From Terriglobia bacterium (GTDB lineage: Bacteria > Acidobacteriota > Terriglobia > Terriglobales > Acidobacteriaceae): a stretch of 36,673 nt of DNA. The stretch covers positions 1 through 36,673 of the forward strand of contig JAJPHW010000036.1 in NCBI GenBank assembly GCA_021325035.1. Reading direction: 5' to 3'. Below are positions 24,156-32,926 of this stretch, piece after piece. The first letter of the stretch is position 1. Each line of letters opens with the position of its first letter. The position numbers were made by a program, and so were the translations under genes. Below the pieces are notes generated by a model. It saw nothing but the letters and a program-made list of their open reading frames with translations, did not search any database and was not told the DNA's origin.

Positions 24156-25472
24156 TTATTTCGATTGTCCGAAATGCTTTGGCAAATTCTGCCAGCACTC
24201 GAAGTATTGTTCGTCGAGTTCAGAAGATTCGAGAGCAAATTTCGTCGGGCGGCAAACGAAACGAGTTTCAAACATGAAGGCCAGCGTATCCGCAAGATAG
24301 ACCGGCTTCAATTCCGCGGCAGTCGCTTTTTCGAAGGTCTCACTATCCGGGCCGTGTCCAGCCATGCAGTTGTGCAGGCTGGATCCGCCAGGGACGAAAC
24401 CTTCCGCTTTAGCATCGTATTGTCCGCGAATCAGGCCCATAAATTCATTCATGAAATTGCGGTGGAACCATGGCGGACGGAAGGTGTGCTCGGCGACCAT
24501 CCAGCGAGGCGGGAAAATCACAAAATCAAAGTTCGCAGTTCCAGGAATTTCCGAGGGCGAAGTCAACACTGTGTAAATGGAGGGATCAGGGTGATCAAAG
24601 GTCACTGTATTGATGCACATGAAGTTCGCGAGATCATATTTGTACGGAGCATAATTCCCGTGCCAGGCGACGACCGCCAGCGGCGAATGATCGATCTCCG
24701 CTTCCCACAGGTTGCCCTGAAATTTGCAGATGAGCCGGAAATCACCATCGCGCTCTTCGAATGATGCGACGGGCGTAAGAAAATCTCTTGGATTTGCGAG
24801 ACCGTTTGCGCCAATCGGGCCAAGATCGGGCAACCGCAGCAACGCACCATAATTCTCACAAACATATCCCCGGGCTTCTTTTTCGAGAAGTTCAACCCGG
24901 AACTTTACGCCGCGTTGAATGACAGCAATCTCACCCGGCGCTGCTTCAATTTTTCCGAACTCAGTGTGTAAAAGTAACTTTCCCAACTGCGGGACAATCA
25001 ACATCTCACCATCGGCGTTAAAGAAAAACCGGTCCGTCATGGACTTATTCGCGGTGTAGATATGAATCGCAACGCCGGAATGAATTAACGCATCGCCGTT
25101 GCCAGCCATGGTTGTGATACCTTCCACAAAATCGGTTGGTTTGCTGGGAACCGGAATCGGCTTCCAGCGCATCTGGTTCGGTGGCGTCGGAACCTCGTCA
25201 AACGGCGTGCTGCGCCAATTGCCATTACTGATTTGCTTGAACGGCCTATGCGCGACCGTCGGGCGCAGGCGATAAAGCCACGATCTTCGGTTCGTCGCGC
25301 GGGCAGCGGTAAATGGCGTGCCACTGATCTGCTCTGTGTAGAGGCCAAAAGGGGCTTTTTGCGGCGAGTTCTGCCCTTGAGGCAGCGCGCCGGTGACCGC
25401 TTCGGTTGCGAATTCGTTACCAAAGCCCGTTTGATAGAGCAGGGAAGAGGATTTTCCCGAAGTCTTCGTCAT
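24156..25472 (-). CDS. hmgA: Homogentisate 1,2-dioxygenase
   Basis: A 438-residue non-haem iron enzyme that opens the ring of homogentisate to maleylacetoacetate using O2. Numbered against the human enzyme (offset +2), the iron ligands are His337 and Glu343 in [14 protein letters not shown] and His373 in MAGHGPD; the catalytic base His294 is in TFDHPDPS. The N-terminal [13 protein letters not shown] and the middle [15 protein letters not shown] are family signatures. AGGA stands about 9 nt before the ATG at 25472. It follows hppD with a 27-nt gap. Confidence 0.98.
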   Translation of the reverse strand: MTKTSGKSSSLLYQTGFGNEFATEAVTGALPQGQNSPQKAPFGLYTEQISGTPFTAARATNRRSWLYRLRPTVAHRPFKQISNGNWRSTPFDEVPTPPNQMRWKPIPVPSKPTDFVEGITTMAGNGDALIHSGVAIHIYTANKSMTDRFFFNADGEMLIVPQLGKLLLHTEFGKIEAAPGEIAVIQRGVKFRVELLEKEARGYVCENYGALLRLPDLGPIGANGLANPRDFLTPVASFEERDGDFRLICKFQGNLWEAEIDHSPLAVVAWHGNYAPYKYDLANFMCINTVTFDHPDPSIYTVLTSPSEIPGTANFDFVIFPPRWMVAEHTFRPPWFHRNFMNEFMGLIRGQYDAKAEGFVPGGSSLHNCMAGHGPDSETFEKATAAELKPVYLADTLAFMFETRFVCRPTKFALESSELDEQYFECWQNLPKHFGQSK

Positions 25473-25499
25473 TTTTAATCCTGTCTGAGAAAGTGATTT

Positions 25500-26585
25500 C
25501 TACAGATTCCCGCGCAGCGCCTGTTCCTGCTCAATCGCCGTGAATAATGCCTTGAAGTTGCCTTTGCCAAATCCGCGGCTTCCTTTGCGTTGAATAATTT
25601 CGAAGAACACTGTCGGACGATCTTCTACAGGCTTCGAGAAAATTTGCAACAGATAGCCTTCCTGGTCGCGATCCACGAGCACGCCGAGTTTTTGTAATGC
25701 GGGAATGGATTCATCTATCGAGCCTACACGCGACGGAAGTTCATCGTAATAGGCGTTGGGTACGCGCAGAAAGTCGAGGCCATTGCTTTGCAGTTTGCCG
25801 ACTGTGTGAATTACATCTTTGGTTTGCAGGGCAATGTGCTGTACTCCCGCTCCTTTGTACGCGTCTATATATTCTTCGATTTGGCTCTTCTTGCGCGCTT
25901 GCGCCGGCTCGTTGATGGGGAACTTTACCGAGTGCGAATCATCCGACATGACGATGCTCATCAGTGCGCTGTATTCGGTCGAAATATCTTTGTCATCGAA
26001 GGTGATGTAGCGATGGAATCCAAAAACATTGGTGTAATAGTCGGCCCAATGCTGCATCTTGCCCAGCTCAACATTCCCCACGATGTGATCAATCCGAAGA
26101 ATTCCGCAATCATCCCCTGCGATGTGCGAATGAGCAAACCCCGGCAAAAATGGCCCTTTGTAATCTTTGTAAGAAATCAGGGAATGAATCGTGTCCCCGT
26201 AAGTGTGCACAGCAGCACGGCGGATGGTTCCATGGGAATCGGTTTCATCGTGCGGCTCCATCGCCGGCTTCGCGCCTCGTTTTACTGCATCAGCAAAGGC
26301 CTTGTCCGCATCCTCAACTTCGAGGGCGATATCGCGCACGCCATCGCCGTGTTTTTTAATGTGATCGGCCGCGGGATGACTCGCGTTCATCGGAGTGGTC
26401 AGTACGATGTTAGCTTTGCCCTGTATCAACGCGTAGGAAGTTTGCTCGCGCTGACCCGTCTCGAGCCCGCTATAAGCGACCTGGGAAAAACCAAACCCTT
26501 TGCGGTAGTAGTAGGCCGCCTGGCGAGCGTTTCCAACCCAAAACTCAACGTGGTGAATGCGTTTTAACTTTAGGGGATTTTCCAT
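25500..26585 (-). CDS. hppD: 4-hydroxyphenylpyruvate dioxygenase
   Basis: A 361-residue two-domain vicinal-oxygen-chelate enzyme that turns 4-hydroxyphenylpyruvate into homogentisate with loss of CO2. The three iron ligands are His167 in RIDHIVGNV, His250 in GVQHIALQT and Glu329 in VFFEIIQR. The C-terminal helix that closes the active site begins with [15 protein letters not shown], as in active enzymes. Length and domain order match bacterial HPPD; a hydroxymandelate synthase is less likely in this operon. It lies 15 nt after the aminotransferase gene and feeds hmgA. Confidence 0.97.
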   Translation of the reverse strand: MENPLKLKRIHHVEFWVGNARQAAYYYRKGFGFSQVAYSGLETGQREQTSYALIQGKANIVLTTPMNASHPAADHIKKHGDGVRDIALEVEDADKAFADAVKRGAKPAMEPHDETDSHGTIRRAAVHTYGDTIHSLISYKDYKGPFLPGFAHSHIAGDDCGILRIDHIVGNVELGKMQHWADYYTNVFGFHRYITFDDKDISTEYSALMSIVMSDDSHSVKFPINEPAQARKKSQIEEYIDAYKGAGVQHIALQTKDVIHTVGKLQSNGLDFLRVPNAYYDELPSRVGSIDESIPALQKLGVLVDRDQEGYLLQIFSKPVEDRPTVFFEIIQRKGSRGFGKGNFKALFTAIEQEQALRGNL

Positions 26586-26600
26586 GTCGTCTTTCTCAAC

Positions 26601-27539
26601 CTAAACTGCGACCGCGACCGGCGTCACATGATGAAGCCAGTGCCTCCAAGCCGGATCCTGCCCGGTCTTGGCGCGATTAAAAGCGTCAATCAGCTTGGCA
26701 ACCACTGGTCCGGGCTTGCCACCGCCGATTTTTACGCCGTCCAACTCTGAGAACGGGACGATTTCCGCAGCGGTCCCAGTCACGAAAAGCTCATCGGCGT
26801 TCTTTAAATCTTCGAGCTTCAGAATGCCGACTTCCATCTTATACCCCATGGCGCGAGCAAGTTGCATGACAGAGTCGCGCGTAATGCCGAGAAGAATCGA
26901 AGATTTTTCGTCGTTCGTGTGCACGACACCATCCTTAACAACAAAAACATTGGCAACCGCCGCTTCGGATACATTGCCGTCAACATTCAGCAACACAGCT
27001 TCATCGAACCCGCGAGAAACTGCATCCCGCGTGGCGAGAAATGAGTTTAAGTACTGACCGGTGGCTTTGGCTGTAGGCGGCATCATCCGGGCGTCAAATT
27101 TGACGTAAGGCGAGAGCGTCATACGCCCGCCTTTTTCAAGGCTGCCCTTCGGAACATGCTTAATTCCGCTCCAGGCGAGAATGGCCGTTTCCGTTGGGTT
27201 GTGACCGCGTAGTCCCAGGGACTCGGAGCCGTAATAGCAAAGCGGGCGAATATAGCACTCTTGAAAGTCATTCCGTCGAATGACTTCACAGACTGCATCC
27301 TCAAGCTGCTGTTGGGTGTAAGGAATTTCCAGCCCATAGACCGCCGCCGACTCAAAGAAACGCTTCATGTGCGCATCGAGACGGAATACAGCCGGTCCCT
27401 GCGAGGTCATATAACTGCGCATGCCTTCGAATACTCCGGTGCCATAGTGCAGGGCGTGGGAAGAGATATGGACTTTGCTGTCTTTCCAAGGGACGATTTG
27501 GCCGTTAATCCAGGCCCAATGAGTATTATCGAAAGGCAT
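26601..27539 (-). CDS. ilvE: Branched-chain amino acid aminotransferase (class IV)
   Basis: A 312-residue PLP enzyme of fold type IV. The start WAWINGQIVPW and HALHYGTGVFEGMRSY are the usual IlvE landmarks; the PLP lysine is Lys158 in PTAKATGQYLNS, and EAAVANVFVVKDG and LLGITRDSV line the phosphate and substrate sites. It exchanges amino groups between leucine, isoleucine or valine and 2-oxoglutarate. As first gene of the homogentisate operon it may also convert tyrosine to 4-hydroxyphenylpyruvate, for no other aminotransferase is present here; some IlvE enzymes accept aromatic substrates. Promoter and divergent Lrp-type gene lie upstream. Confidence 0.93.
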   Translation of the reverse strand: MPFDNTHWAWINGQIVPWKDSKVHISSHALHYGTGVFEGMRSYMTSQGPAVFRLDAHMKRFFESAAVYGLEIPYTQQQLEDAVCEVIRRNDFQECYIRPLCYYGSESLGLRGHNPTETAILAWSGIKHVPKGSLEKGGRMTLSPYVKFDARMMPPTAKATGQYLNSFLATRDAVSRGFDEAVLLNVDGNVSEAAVANVFVVKDGVVHTNDEKSSILLGITRDSVMQLARAMGYKMEVGILKLEDLKNADELFVTGTAAEIVPFSELDGVKIGGGKPGPVVAKLIDAFNRAKTGQDPAWRHWLHHVTPVAVAV

Positions 27540-27559
27540 TTGTGCGCACCTCGCTATTC

Positions 27560-27587
27560 TTTATAAATAACTTAGACGGCAAGGCAA
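27560..27587 (-). promoter_or_regulatory. Likely promoter of the ilvE-hppD-hmgA operon
   Basis: On the minus strand TTGCCT (27587-27582) and TATAAA (27565-27560) are 16 bp apart, with the -10 box about 20 bp before the ilvE start. Both boxes are close to consensus, but the call is by eye only. Confidence 0.45.
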
Positions 27588-27628
27588 CGTAAATAGCATA
27601 GACAAGGCATAATCAAATTTGTTATTTA
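27564..27628. promoter_or_regulatory. Inverted repeat in the divergent Lrp/ilvE spacer
   Basis: TAAATAAC (27564-27571) recurs inverted as GTTATTTA (27621-27628), 49 bp apart, in an AT-rich 111-bp spacer between the operon and the divergent regulator. One copy touches the predicted -10 box of the operon. Lrp/AsnC octamers wrap DNA over paired AT-rich sites, so this is a fair candidate target. Confidence 0.45.
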
Positions 27629-27650
27629 GAAAGTAAAGGTATATCTCATA

Positions 27651-28148
27651 ATGACCTTAGATTCGAAAGTTATGGACGATAAGAGCTGGCAGCTTCTCCG
27701 CGAACTTCAGGAAGACGCGCGTTTGACCTACGCGGAGCTGGGACGACGCGTTTCGCTGAGCCTTCCCGCGGTAGCGGAGCGCATTCACAAAATGGAAGAC
27801 GCCGGCATAATCGAAGGCTACCGCGCCGAGATCAATCCAGCTCGCATCGGTATGCCCATCACGGCATTCATTCGCATCAGCATCGTCGGAGATTTCACGC
27901 GGGTCACAAAAGTCGTGCAAGAATTGCCGGAGGTTCTGGAGTGCCACCGCAGCACGGGCGCAGATTCTTTCATTTTAAAAGTTCAAGTCCGCTCGGTGCA
28001 GCACATGGAGTCTGTCATTGACAAGCTCACGCCTTTCGGAACTACTTCGACTTCGGTTGTGTTGTCATCGCCAGTCAAGCGCCGTGTGCTGGGACGATCG
28101 GGGGAGCAAGTTCCCCTGCGCCAGCGCCGCCGCGCAACAAAACGCTAA
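27651..28148 (+). CDS. Lrp/AsnC-family transcriptional regulator
   Basis: A 165-residue regulator. The N-terminal helix-turn-helix is at about 10-50 (LLRELQEDARLTYAELGRR, LSLPAVAERIHKMEDAG), followed by the RAM ligand-binding domain (about 65-145) with the ECHRSTGADSFILKVQVRS strand-loop that holds the amino-acid pocket. A short basic tail (RRVLGRSG...RQRRRATKR) is extra to the family core. It is divergent from the ilvE-hppD-hmgA operon and 67 bp ahead of hutH, so it may control both by sensing an amino acid. Start at the first ATG, with AAAGG about 12 nt upstream. Confidence 0.95.
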   Translation: MTLDSKVMDDKSWQLLRELQEDARLTYAELGRRVSLSLPAVAERIHKMEDAGIIEGYRAEINPARIGMPITAFIRISIVGDFTRVTKVVQELPEVLECHRSTGADSFILKVQVRSVQHMESVIDKLTPFGTTSTSVVLSSPVKRRVLGRSGEQVPLRQRRRATKR

Positions 28149-28215
28149 GCGTTCGCGTGTATCATGCGGAGTGCGGATACTCCTGAAGTCTGAATTCTTA
28201 TCGGTTTAAATATTC

Positions 28216-29745
28216 ATGAAAAACGAAATTGAAATTGGTGGAAATCTGCAAGTGGCCGATGTTGTCCGGGTCGCGAGGGAACACGTCCCCATGCGATTAG
28301 CGGATGCGGCAAAGCCCAAAATCGCCGCAAGCCGTGCCTATGTCGAGCAGCTCGTAGCTGGAAATCAAACGGTCTATGGCCTGACCACCGGATTCGGCAA
28401 ACTGGCTAACATACGAATCGCCCAACGGGATTTGCAAGCGCTGCAACGAAATCTGCTGCTTTCGCACGCATTTGGCACAGGGGAATTACTTTCTACAGAA
28501 GTGGTGCGAGCGATGCTTTTGCTGCGCGCGCAAAGTCTTGCGTTAGGATTCAGCGGCGTTCGACAAGTAGTCATTGACCTGCTGATTTCCTGCCTCAACA
28601 AAGGCGTTCATCCCTCGGTGCCTTCTCAAGGTTCAGTCGGAGCCAGCGGCGACCTTGCTCCCCTCGCGCATATGAGCCTGTTGTTGATTGGCGAGGGCAA
28701 AGCCGAATATCAAGGCGAATGGATGGATGCTCATGAAGCTTTACGTCGCTCTGGGCTGAAGCCAATTGTTCTGGAAGCCAAAGAAGGCCTGGCTCTCATT
28801 AATGGCACGCAGGCCATGACGGGAATTGGATGCTTGGTCGTTCACGATGCACAACGCCTCGCAACTGCTGCCGACATTGCCGGCGCTATGACGATCGAGG
28901 CGCTGAAAGGAACTTTGCGCGCATTCGATGCCAAAGTAAGCCAGGTTCGCCCTCATATTGGCGCCGTACAAGTTTCCGATAACATCCGCCGCATCGGAGC
29001 GAACAGCCCAATTCACAAATCGCACGCGAACTGTGACAAAGTGCAAGACCCTTATTCACTTCGCTGCATTCCACAAGTGCATGGCGCGAGCCGCGATGCC
29101 TTGAAGCATGTCGGCGAAGTTTTAGAACGCGAGATTAACAGCGTGACCGATAATCCTCTAATCTTTCCCAACGAGCAGGAAGTTATCTCCGCTGGCAATT
29201 TCCATGGCCAGCCCGTGGCCTTAGCCATGGATTACTCAAAGCTCGCAATTTCCGAACTCGCCAACATCAGTGAACGCCGCACGGCATTCCTGCAAGATTC
29301 TTCTTTATCGGGATTGCCGCCATTTTTGGCGCAAACCGGGGGCCTACATTCGGGATTGATGATCACGCAGTACACAGCAGCAAGTCTTGTCAGCGAAAAC
29401 AAAGTATTGGCTCATCCCGCCAGTGCCGATAGCATTCCCACCAGCGCCAATCAGGAAGATCACGTTTCCATGGGCACGATTGCTGCGCGTCAAGCGGCAT
29501 GCATCCTCGAAAATGCCAAAACCGTCGTCAGTATCGAATTACTGAACGCTGCGCAAGCGCTCGATTTTCACAAGCCACTCGAACCTGGCCCGGGAGTGAA
29601 AGCCGCTTTAAGTGCCATTCGCGGCCGGGTTGCCTTCGCGGATAGTGATCGAGTAATGATCGATGACTTGAATTCGTTGAGGAACTTAGTGACTTCGGGC
29701 AAGTTGAGGGAAGAGGTTGAGCGGGTCGTTGGCGCTCTCCACTAA
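28216..29745 (+). CDS. hutH: Histidine ammonia-lyase
   Basis: A 509-residue enzyme that converts histidine to urocanate and ammonia. The MIO cofactor forms from Ala143-Ser144-Gly145 in GSVGASGDLAPL; the catalytic Tyr54 is in VYGLTTGFG. The choice of histidine over tyrosine or phenylalanine rests on LLLSHAFGTG (Ser83-His84, where tyrosine ammonia-lyases have His-Leu) and on the QEDHVSMG block, both typical of HutH. No hutU, hutI or hutG is in the window. It follows the Lrp/AsnC gene on the same strand; no strong ribosome site is seen at its ATG. Confidence 0.96.
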   Translation: MKNEIEIGGNLQVADVVRVAREHVPMRLADAAKPKIAASRAYVEQLVAGNQTVYGLTTGFGKLANIRIAQRDLQALQRNLLLSHAFGTGELLSTEVVRAMLLLRAQSLALGFSGVRQVVIDLLISCLNKGVHPSVPSQGSVGASGDLAPLAHMSLLLIGEGKAEYQGEWMDAHEALRRSGLKPIVLEAKEGLALINGTQAMTGIGCLVVHDAQRLATAADIAGAMTIEALKGTLRAFDAKVSQVRPHIGAVQVSDNIRRIGANSPIHKSHANCDKVQDPYSLRCIPQVHGASRDALKHVGEVLEREINSVTDNPLIFPNEQEVISAGNFHGQPVALAMDYSKLAISELANISERRTAFLQDSSLSGLPPFLAQTGGLHSGLMITQYTAASLVSENKVLAHPASADSIPTSANQEDHVSMGTIAARQAACILENAKTVVSIELLNAAQALDFHKPLEPGPGVKAALSAIRGRVAFADSDRVMIDDLNSLRNLVTSGKLREEVERVVGALH

Positions 29746-29762
29746 ATATTTTCGGACAAAAC

Positions 29763-29789
29763 AAAGGCCTCGCCGTTGGCGAGGCCTTT
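29763..29789. terminator. Bidirectional terminator between hutH and the NHL-repeat gene
   Basis: AAAGGCCTCGCC pairs with GGCGAGGCCTTT around a 3-nt loop; TTTCTATTT follows on the plus strand and TTTGTTTTG on the minus strand. It separates two convergent genes. Confidence 0.88.
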
Positions 29790-29805
29790 CTATTTCCAAA
29801 CCGAT

Positions 29806-32685
29806 TTACGACACGGTCAGAGCAATGGATGCAGCATGATTAGTAACGCTCTTGCCATTCGCCTTCAGGGTATAAGACCCCGGCGGCGTGCTCGCAGAGG
29901 TGCTAACGGTCAAAGTTGCGCTGGCAGCGTCAGTCCCATCCAGCGTGATCGAATTCGGCACGATGTTGCAGGTGGACTGCTTCGGCATACCGGTGCAGGT
30001 CAAACTCACCGTCTGGTTGAATCCGGCGCTAGGCGTCAGCGTAATCGTTGACGTTCCCTGATTGCCGGGAGCGACCGTGAGCGAATTTGGCACAGCGGTG
30101 ATGGTGTAATCAGGGCCATATCCAGTCAGATACACGGTCTGCGTCGGGTCCTGATAAGCATTGTCGTTGATGACGACTTTGCCAGTGATGGTGCCGTAAG
30201 TTGTCGGGGTAAAAGTTACGCTGATCGTGCAGGAAAATCCGGGGGGTACCTGATTGTTCGCGCATGGAGTTCCGGTTGTTAGCGCAAACTCGCCAGTGAC
30301 CGTGATTGAGCTGATGATCAAGTCATTGCTGCCGTTGTTGGTCAACTTGAAGCTCAACGGCGCGCTGGTGGTATTGATCAGGGTTGCCGGAAACACGAGC
30401 GATGACGGTGCAATCGTTGCTGAAGGCGTCAGCGTAACAGCGCGCACCGCGTTGTTCGTACCGTCTGCGATATAGAGATCACCATTCGCGTCAATGGAAG
30501 CGCCGTAGTTGTCGAGCTGTGCTTGAAGTGCCAGCCCGCCGTCACCAGCGTATCCGTAGTATTTCGGGTCGCCAACTCTGCCCGTGACTGCCACAACCGG
30601 GTTGCCGGACGCTTTAATGTCAATGCGTTCGATCGTGTAATACAATCCGCTGCCCGCAACATAAACGTTTCCGCCCGCATCCACAATCACGTCCTGCGGG
30701 GTGTTATAGGCAAATTGCAATGCCGGAGCTTTGTTGGGGCCGTAGAGTATTCCGTTGCCCGTGAAAGCAAAGGCGTTAATGATGCCGCCATTCACTACGC
30801 GAATGCGGTTATCGTTGGTATCAGCGATATAGACGTTCCCGAAAAGATCGGGAGCAGCACTGAACGGGCCAGATAATTCTGTGTTTGGCCCGGTAGCGGA
30901 CTGGCCATCACCGCACGCGCCGATTGCAGTGTTTGTGCAAGCGGTACCCGTTCCCGCAAAGGTGCTGATGATGCCAGAGGAGTTCACCATGCGAATCTGG
31001 TTGGCCCTTTGGTCGGCAACGTAGAAATTGCCAAAAGCGTCTGGCTCGACTGTTGTCGGAAACATGAAAGAAGCACTCGTAGCAAGGCCGCCATCGCCGC
31101 AGCTCGGTGCGCAGCTTTTGCCGTTGCCGGCTACGGTGCTAATTACGCCGGAAGTGTTGACCATGCGGATGACGAAGTTATTGCTGTCCGCGATGTACAC
31201 GTTGTTGGAGTTATCCACGGCAACGCCTTCAGGGCCGCTCAATGTCGCTGCTGAGGCAGGGCCGCCGTCACCGGAGTAGGCTGCGATTCCAGTTCCAGCC
31301 AGGGTTGTGATGTTGCCGCCCACCGTAAATTCACGAACGCGGTTATTGGCAGTGTCCGCGATGTAGATGTTGCCGTTGCTATCTATGGCTGTCGCGCGAT
31401 CGCCAGCTAGAATGGCTCCGACAGCAGGGCCGCCATCGCCACCATTGCCGCCGCCAGCAAGTGTATTTATGTTGCCAGAGTTGACTACGCGCACGCGCTG
31501 GTTGCCGGTGTCGGCGATGTAAACGTTGCCGGTTGTGTCAGCCCAGACCCCGCGAATGGAGTTAATCGCAGCCGAAGTCGCTGCGCCGCCATCTCCGCTG
31601 AAATTGCGTGTACCGCTTCCAGCGAAAGTGATGATGTTGCCATTAGCCTGCACTTCCCGAATCTTCGATTCCGGCGGGTCGCTGATATACAAGTTGCCCG
31701 AGGGATCAAAGGAAATCTGCCATGGAGAAGAAATGTTAGCGCTCGTAGGTGGACCGTTATCTCCACAACCCTGGGAAGGAATGCAAGAGTTACCTGTCCC
31801 TGCGTACGTGGTAACGATGCCGGTGGAATTGTTGATCACGCGAATGCGGCGGTCACCAGTGTCCGCGACATATATATTGCCTTGGCTGTCGAGCGCAATT
31901 CCATTCGGCCCATTGAAGGAGGCTGAAAGACCAGGACCTCCGTCTCCGCACGGCGCGGTAGAAGGTGAGCATCTGTAACCCGTACCCGCAATACTGTTAA
32001 TGGTTCCCTTCAAAATTGTGGTCCCGGCCACCACGATGGGGGCCATGGTCACGTTTACGACACGAATGCGGTTGTCATTAGTGTCGGCGATATAAACGTT
32101 GCCTTGTTTATCGGTTGCAACCGCCGTAGGCGCTCCCAAAGTTGCGGAGTACGGGGCGCCGTTGTCTCCGCAGGCGTACGGAGTCTGCGTCGGATCTGCG
32201 CATTGGTGTGCATTGCCTGCGACGACAGAAATCTTGTTGGTTCCGACTGCAACTTTGCGAATTAAATAATCCGTCGTGTCAGCGATGATAATGTTGCCAG
32301 CTTTATCAGATGCGATGCCCGTCGGGCTATTCAAAGTTCCCTGCGTGGCAGGATATCCATTCAGTTTCTGGGGATCTTCTGAAGGATAGCCAGTTCCCGC
32401 AAAAATCGAGATGTTTCCTGACGTGTCAATCTTGTAGATCTGGTTCTGCGCCGGGCCGGACACATAGACGTTGCCTTGGGGATCCTTGGTTACGGAACTG
32501 GGCGCAGCAATATCAGCCATCGGTCCGGTTGCAGTACCGCTGACTTTTCCTCCACCGGCTATGGTGCTAATCGTGTTCTGGGCGGATGCGGAAATTCCAC
32601 ATAGCGAAAGCATGAAAAGGGTCAGGAGAATAGTCGCCAAAGCCTGGCGAATTGCACTCGATTGGCAGCTGGGAGCTAATTTCAT
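29806..32685 (-). CDS. Secreted NHL-repeat protein with ASH-like and Ig-like C-terminal domains
   Basis: A 959-residue exported protein with a signal peptide (about 1-35, ending SASAQN). About twelve NHL repeats fill residues 60 to 750, each with the core D-x-x-GN-x-Y-[IV]-AD-T-x-N-x-[IV]-R (for example DKQGNVYIADTNDNRIRVVN), enough for two six-bladed propellers. A domain of the ASPM/SPD-2/Hydin type follows (about 755-855: LVFPATLINTTSAPLSFKLT...GFSCTISVTFTPTTYG), and then a strand-rich Ig-like domain (857-959). Conserved CGDGGPA motifs between repeats may hold disulfides. Such proteins are frequent in Acidobacteriota and are thought to bind surface ligands; the function is unknown. AGGTG precedes the ATG by about 9 nt. 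Confidence 0.93.
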   Translation of the reverse strand: MKLAPSCQSSAIRQALATILLTLFMLSLCGISASAQNTISTIAGGGKVSGTATGPMADIAAPSSVTKDPQGNVYVSGPAQNQIYKIDTSGNISIFAGTGYPSEDPQKLNGYPATQGTLNSPTGIASDKAGNIIIADTTDYLIRKVAVGTNKISVVAGNAHQCADPTQTPYACGDNGAPYSATLGAPTAVATDKQGNVYIADTNDNRIRVVNVTMAPIVVAGTTILKGTINSIAGTGYRCSPSTAPCGDGGPGLSASFNGPNGIALDSQGNIYVADTGDRRIRVINNSTGIVTTYAGTGNSCIPSQGCGDNGPPTSANISSPWQISFDPSGNLYISDPPESKIREVQANGNIITFAGSGTRNFSGDGGAATSAAINSIRGVWADTTGNVYIADTGNQRVRVVNSGNINTLAGGGNGGDGGPAVGAILAGDRATAIDSNGNIYIADTANNRVREFTVGGNITTLAGTGIAAYSGDGGPASAATLSGPEGVAVDNSNNVYIADSNNFVIRMVNTSGVISTVAGNGKSCAPSCGDGGLATSASFMFPTTVEPDAFGNFYVADQRANQIRMVNSSGIISTFAGTGTACTNTAIGACGDGQSATGPNTELSGPFSAAPDLFGNVYIADTNDNRIRVVNGGIINAFAFTGNGILYGPNKAPALQFAYNTPQDVIVDAGGNVYVAGSGLYYTIERIDIKASGNPVVAVTGRVGDPKYYGYAGDGGLALQAQLDNYGASIDANGDLYIADGTNNAVRAVTLTPSATIAPSSLVFPATLINTTSAPLSFKLTNNGSNDLIISSITVTGEFALTTGTPCANNQVPPGFSCTISVTFTPTTYGTITGKVVINDNAYQDPTQTVYLTGYGPDYTITAVPNSLTVAPGNQGTSTITLTPSAGFNQTVSLTCTGMPKQSTCNIVPNSITLDGTDAASATLTVSTSASTPPGSYTLKANGKSVTNHAASIALTVS

Positions 32686-32839
32686 TATTTACACCTGCGG
32701 TCGGAATTTACTTACACCGGGGGACGGAAACGGCTGGACTTTCTCCAGTTCAACAAAGTTTACGCTGGCAAACTATGCGAGTGCAAGGATTTGGGCCGGT
32801 TCGGACTAGGTAAAAAAGACTCTAAACCGTTGACTCACA

Positions 32840-32870
32840 AAGGCGGGTATCGTACGCACGAAGGCGGGTA
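32840..32870. repeat. 21-bp-spaced direct repeat upstream of the symporter gene
   Basis: AAGGCGGGTA occurs at 32840-32849 and again at 32861-32870, exactly 21 bp (two helical turns) apart and followed in both by similar bases. The spacing suggests an activator or repressor site for the downstream symporter gene, 57 bp further on. Confidence 0.45.
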
Positions 32871-32926
32871 CCTAAACGCCTATTTGCGAGCGCTCTCTCT
32901 GCATGTATATCCAAATGCAGGGGAAC

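Noticed and set aside
28216-29745. Tyrosine or phenylalanine ammonia-lyase instead of HutH
   Set aside because: The selectivity segment reads Ser-His and the QEDHVSMG block is HutH-like; no PAL/TAL pattern is seen despite the tyrosine-degradation neighbour.
29806-32685. Repetitive DNA resembling a CRISPR or tandem-repeat array
   Set aside because: The periodicity comes from protein-level NHL repeats with diverged codons inside one open frame, not from identical DNA repeats with spacers.
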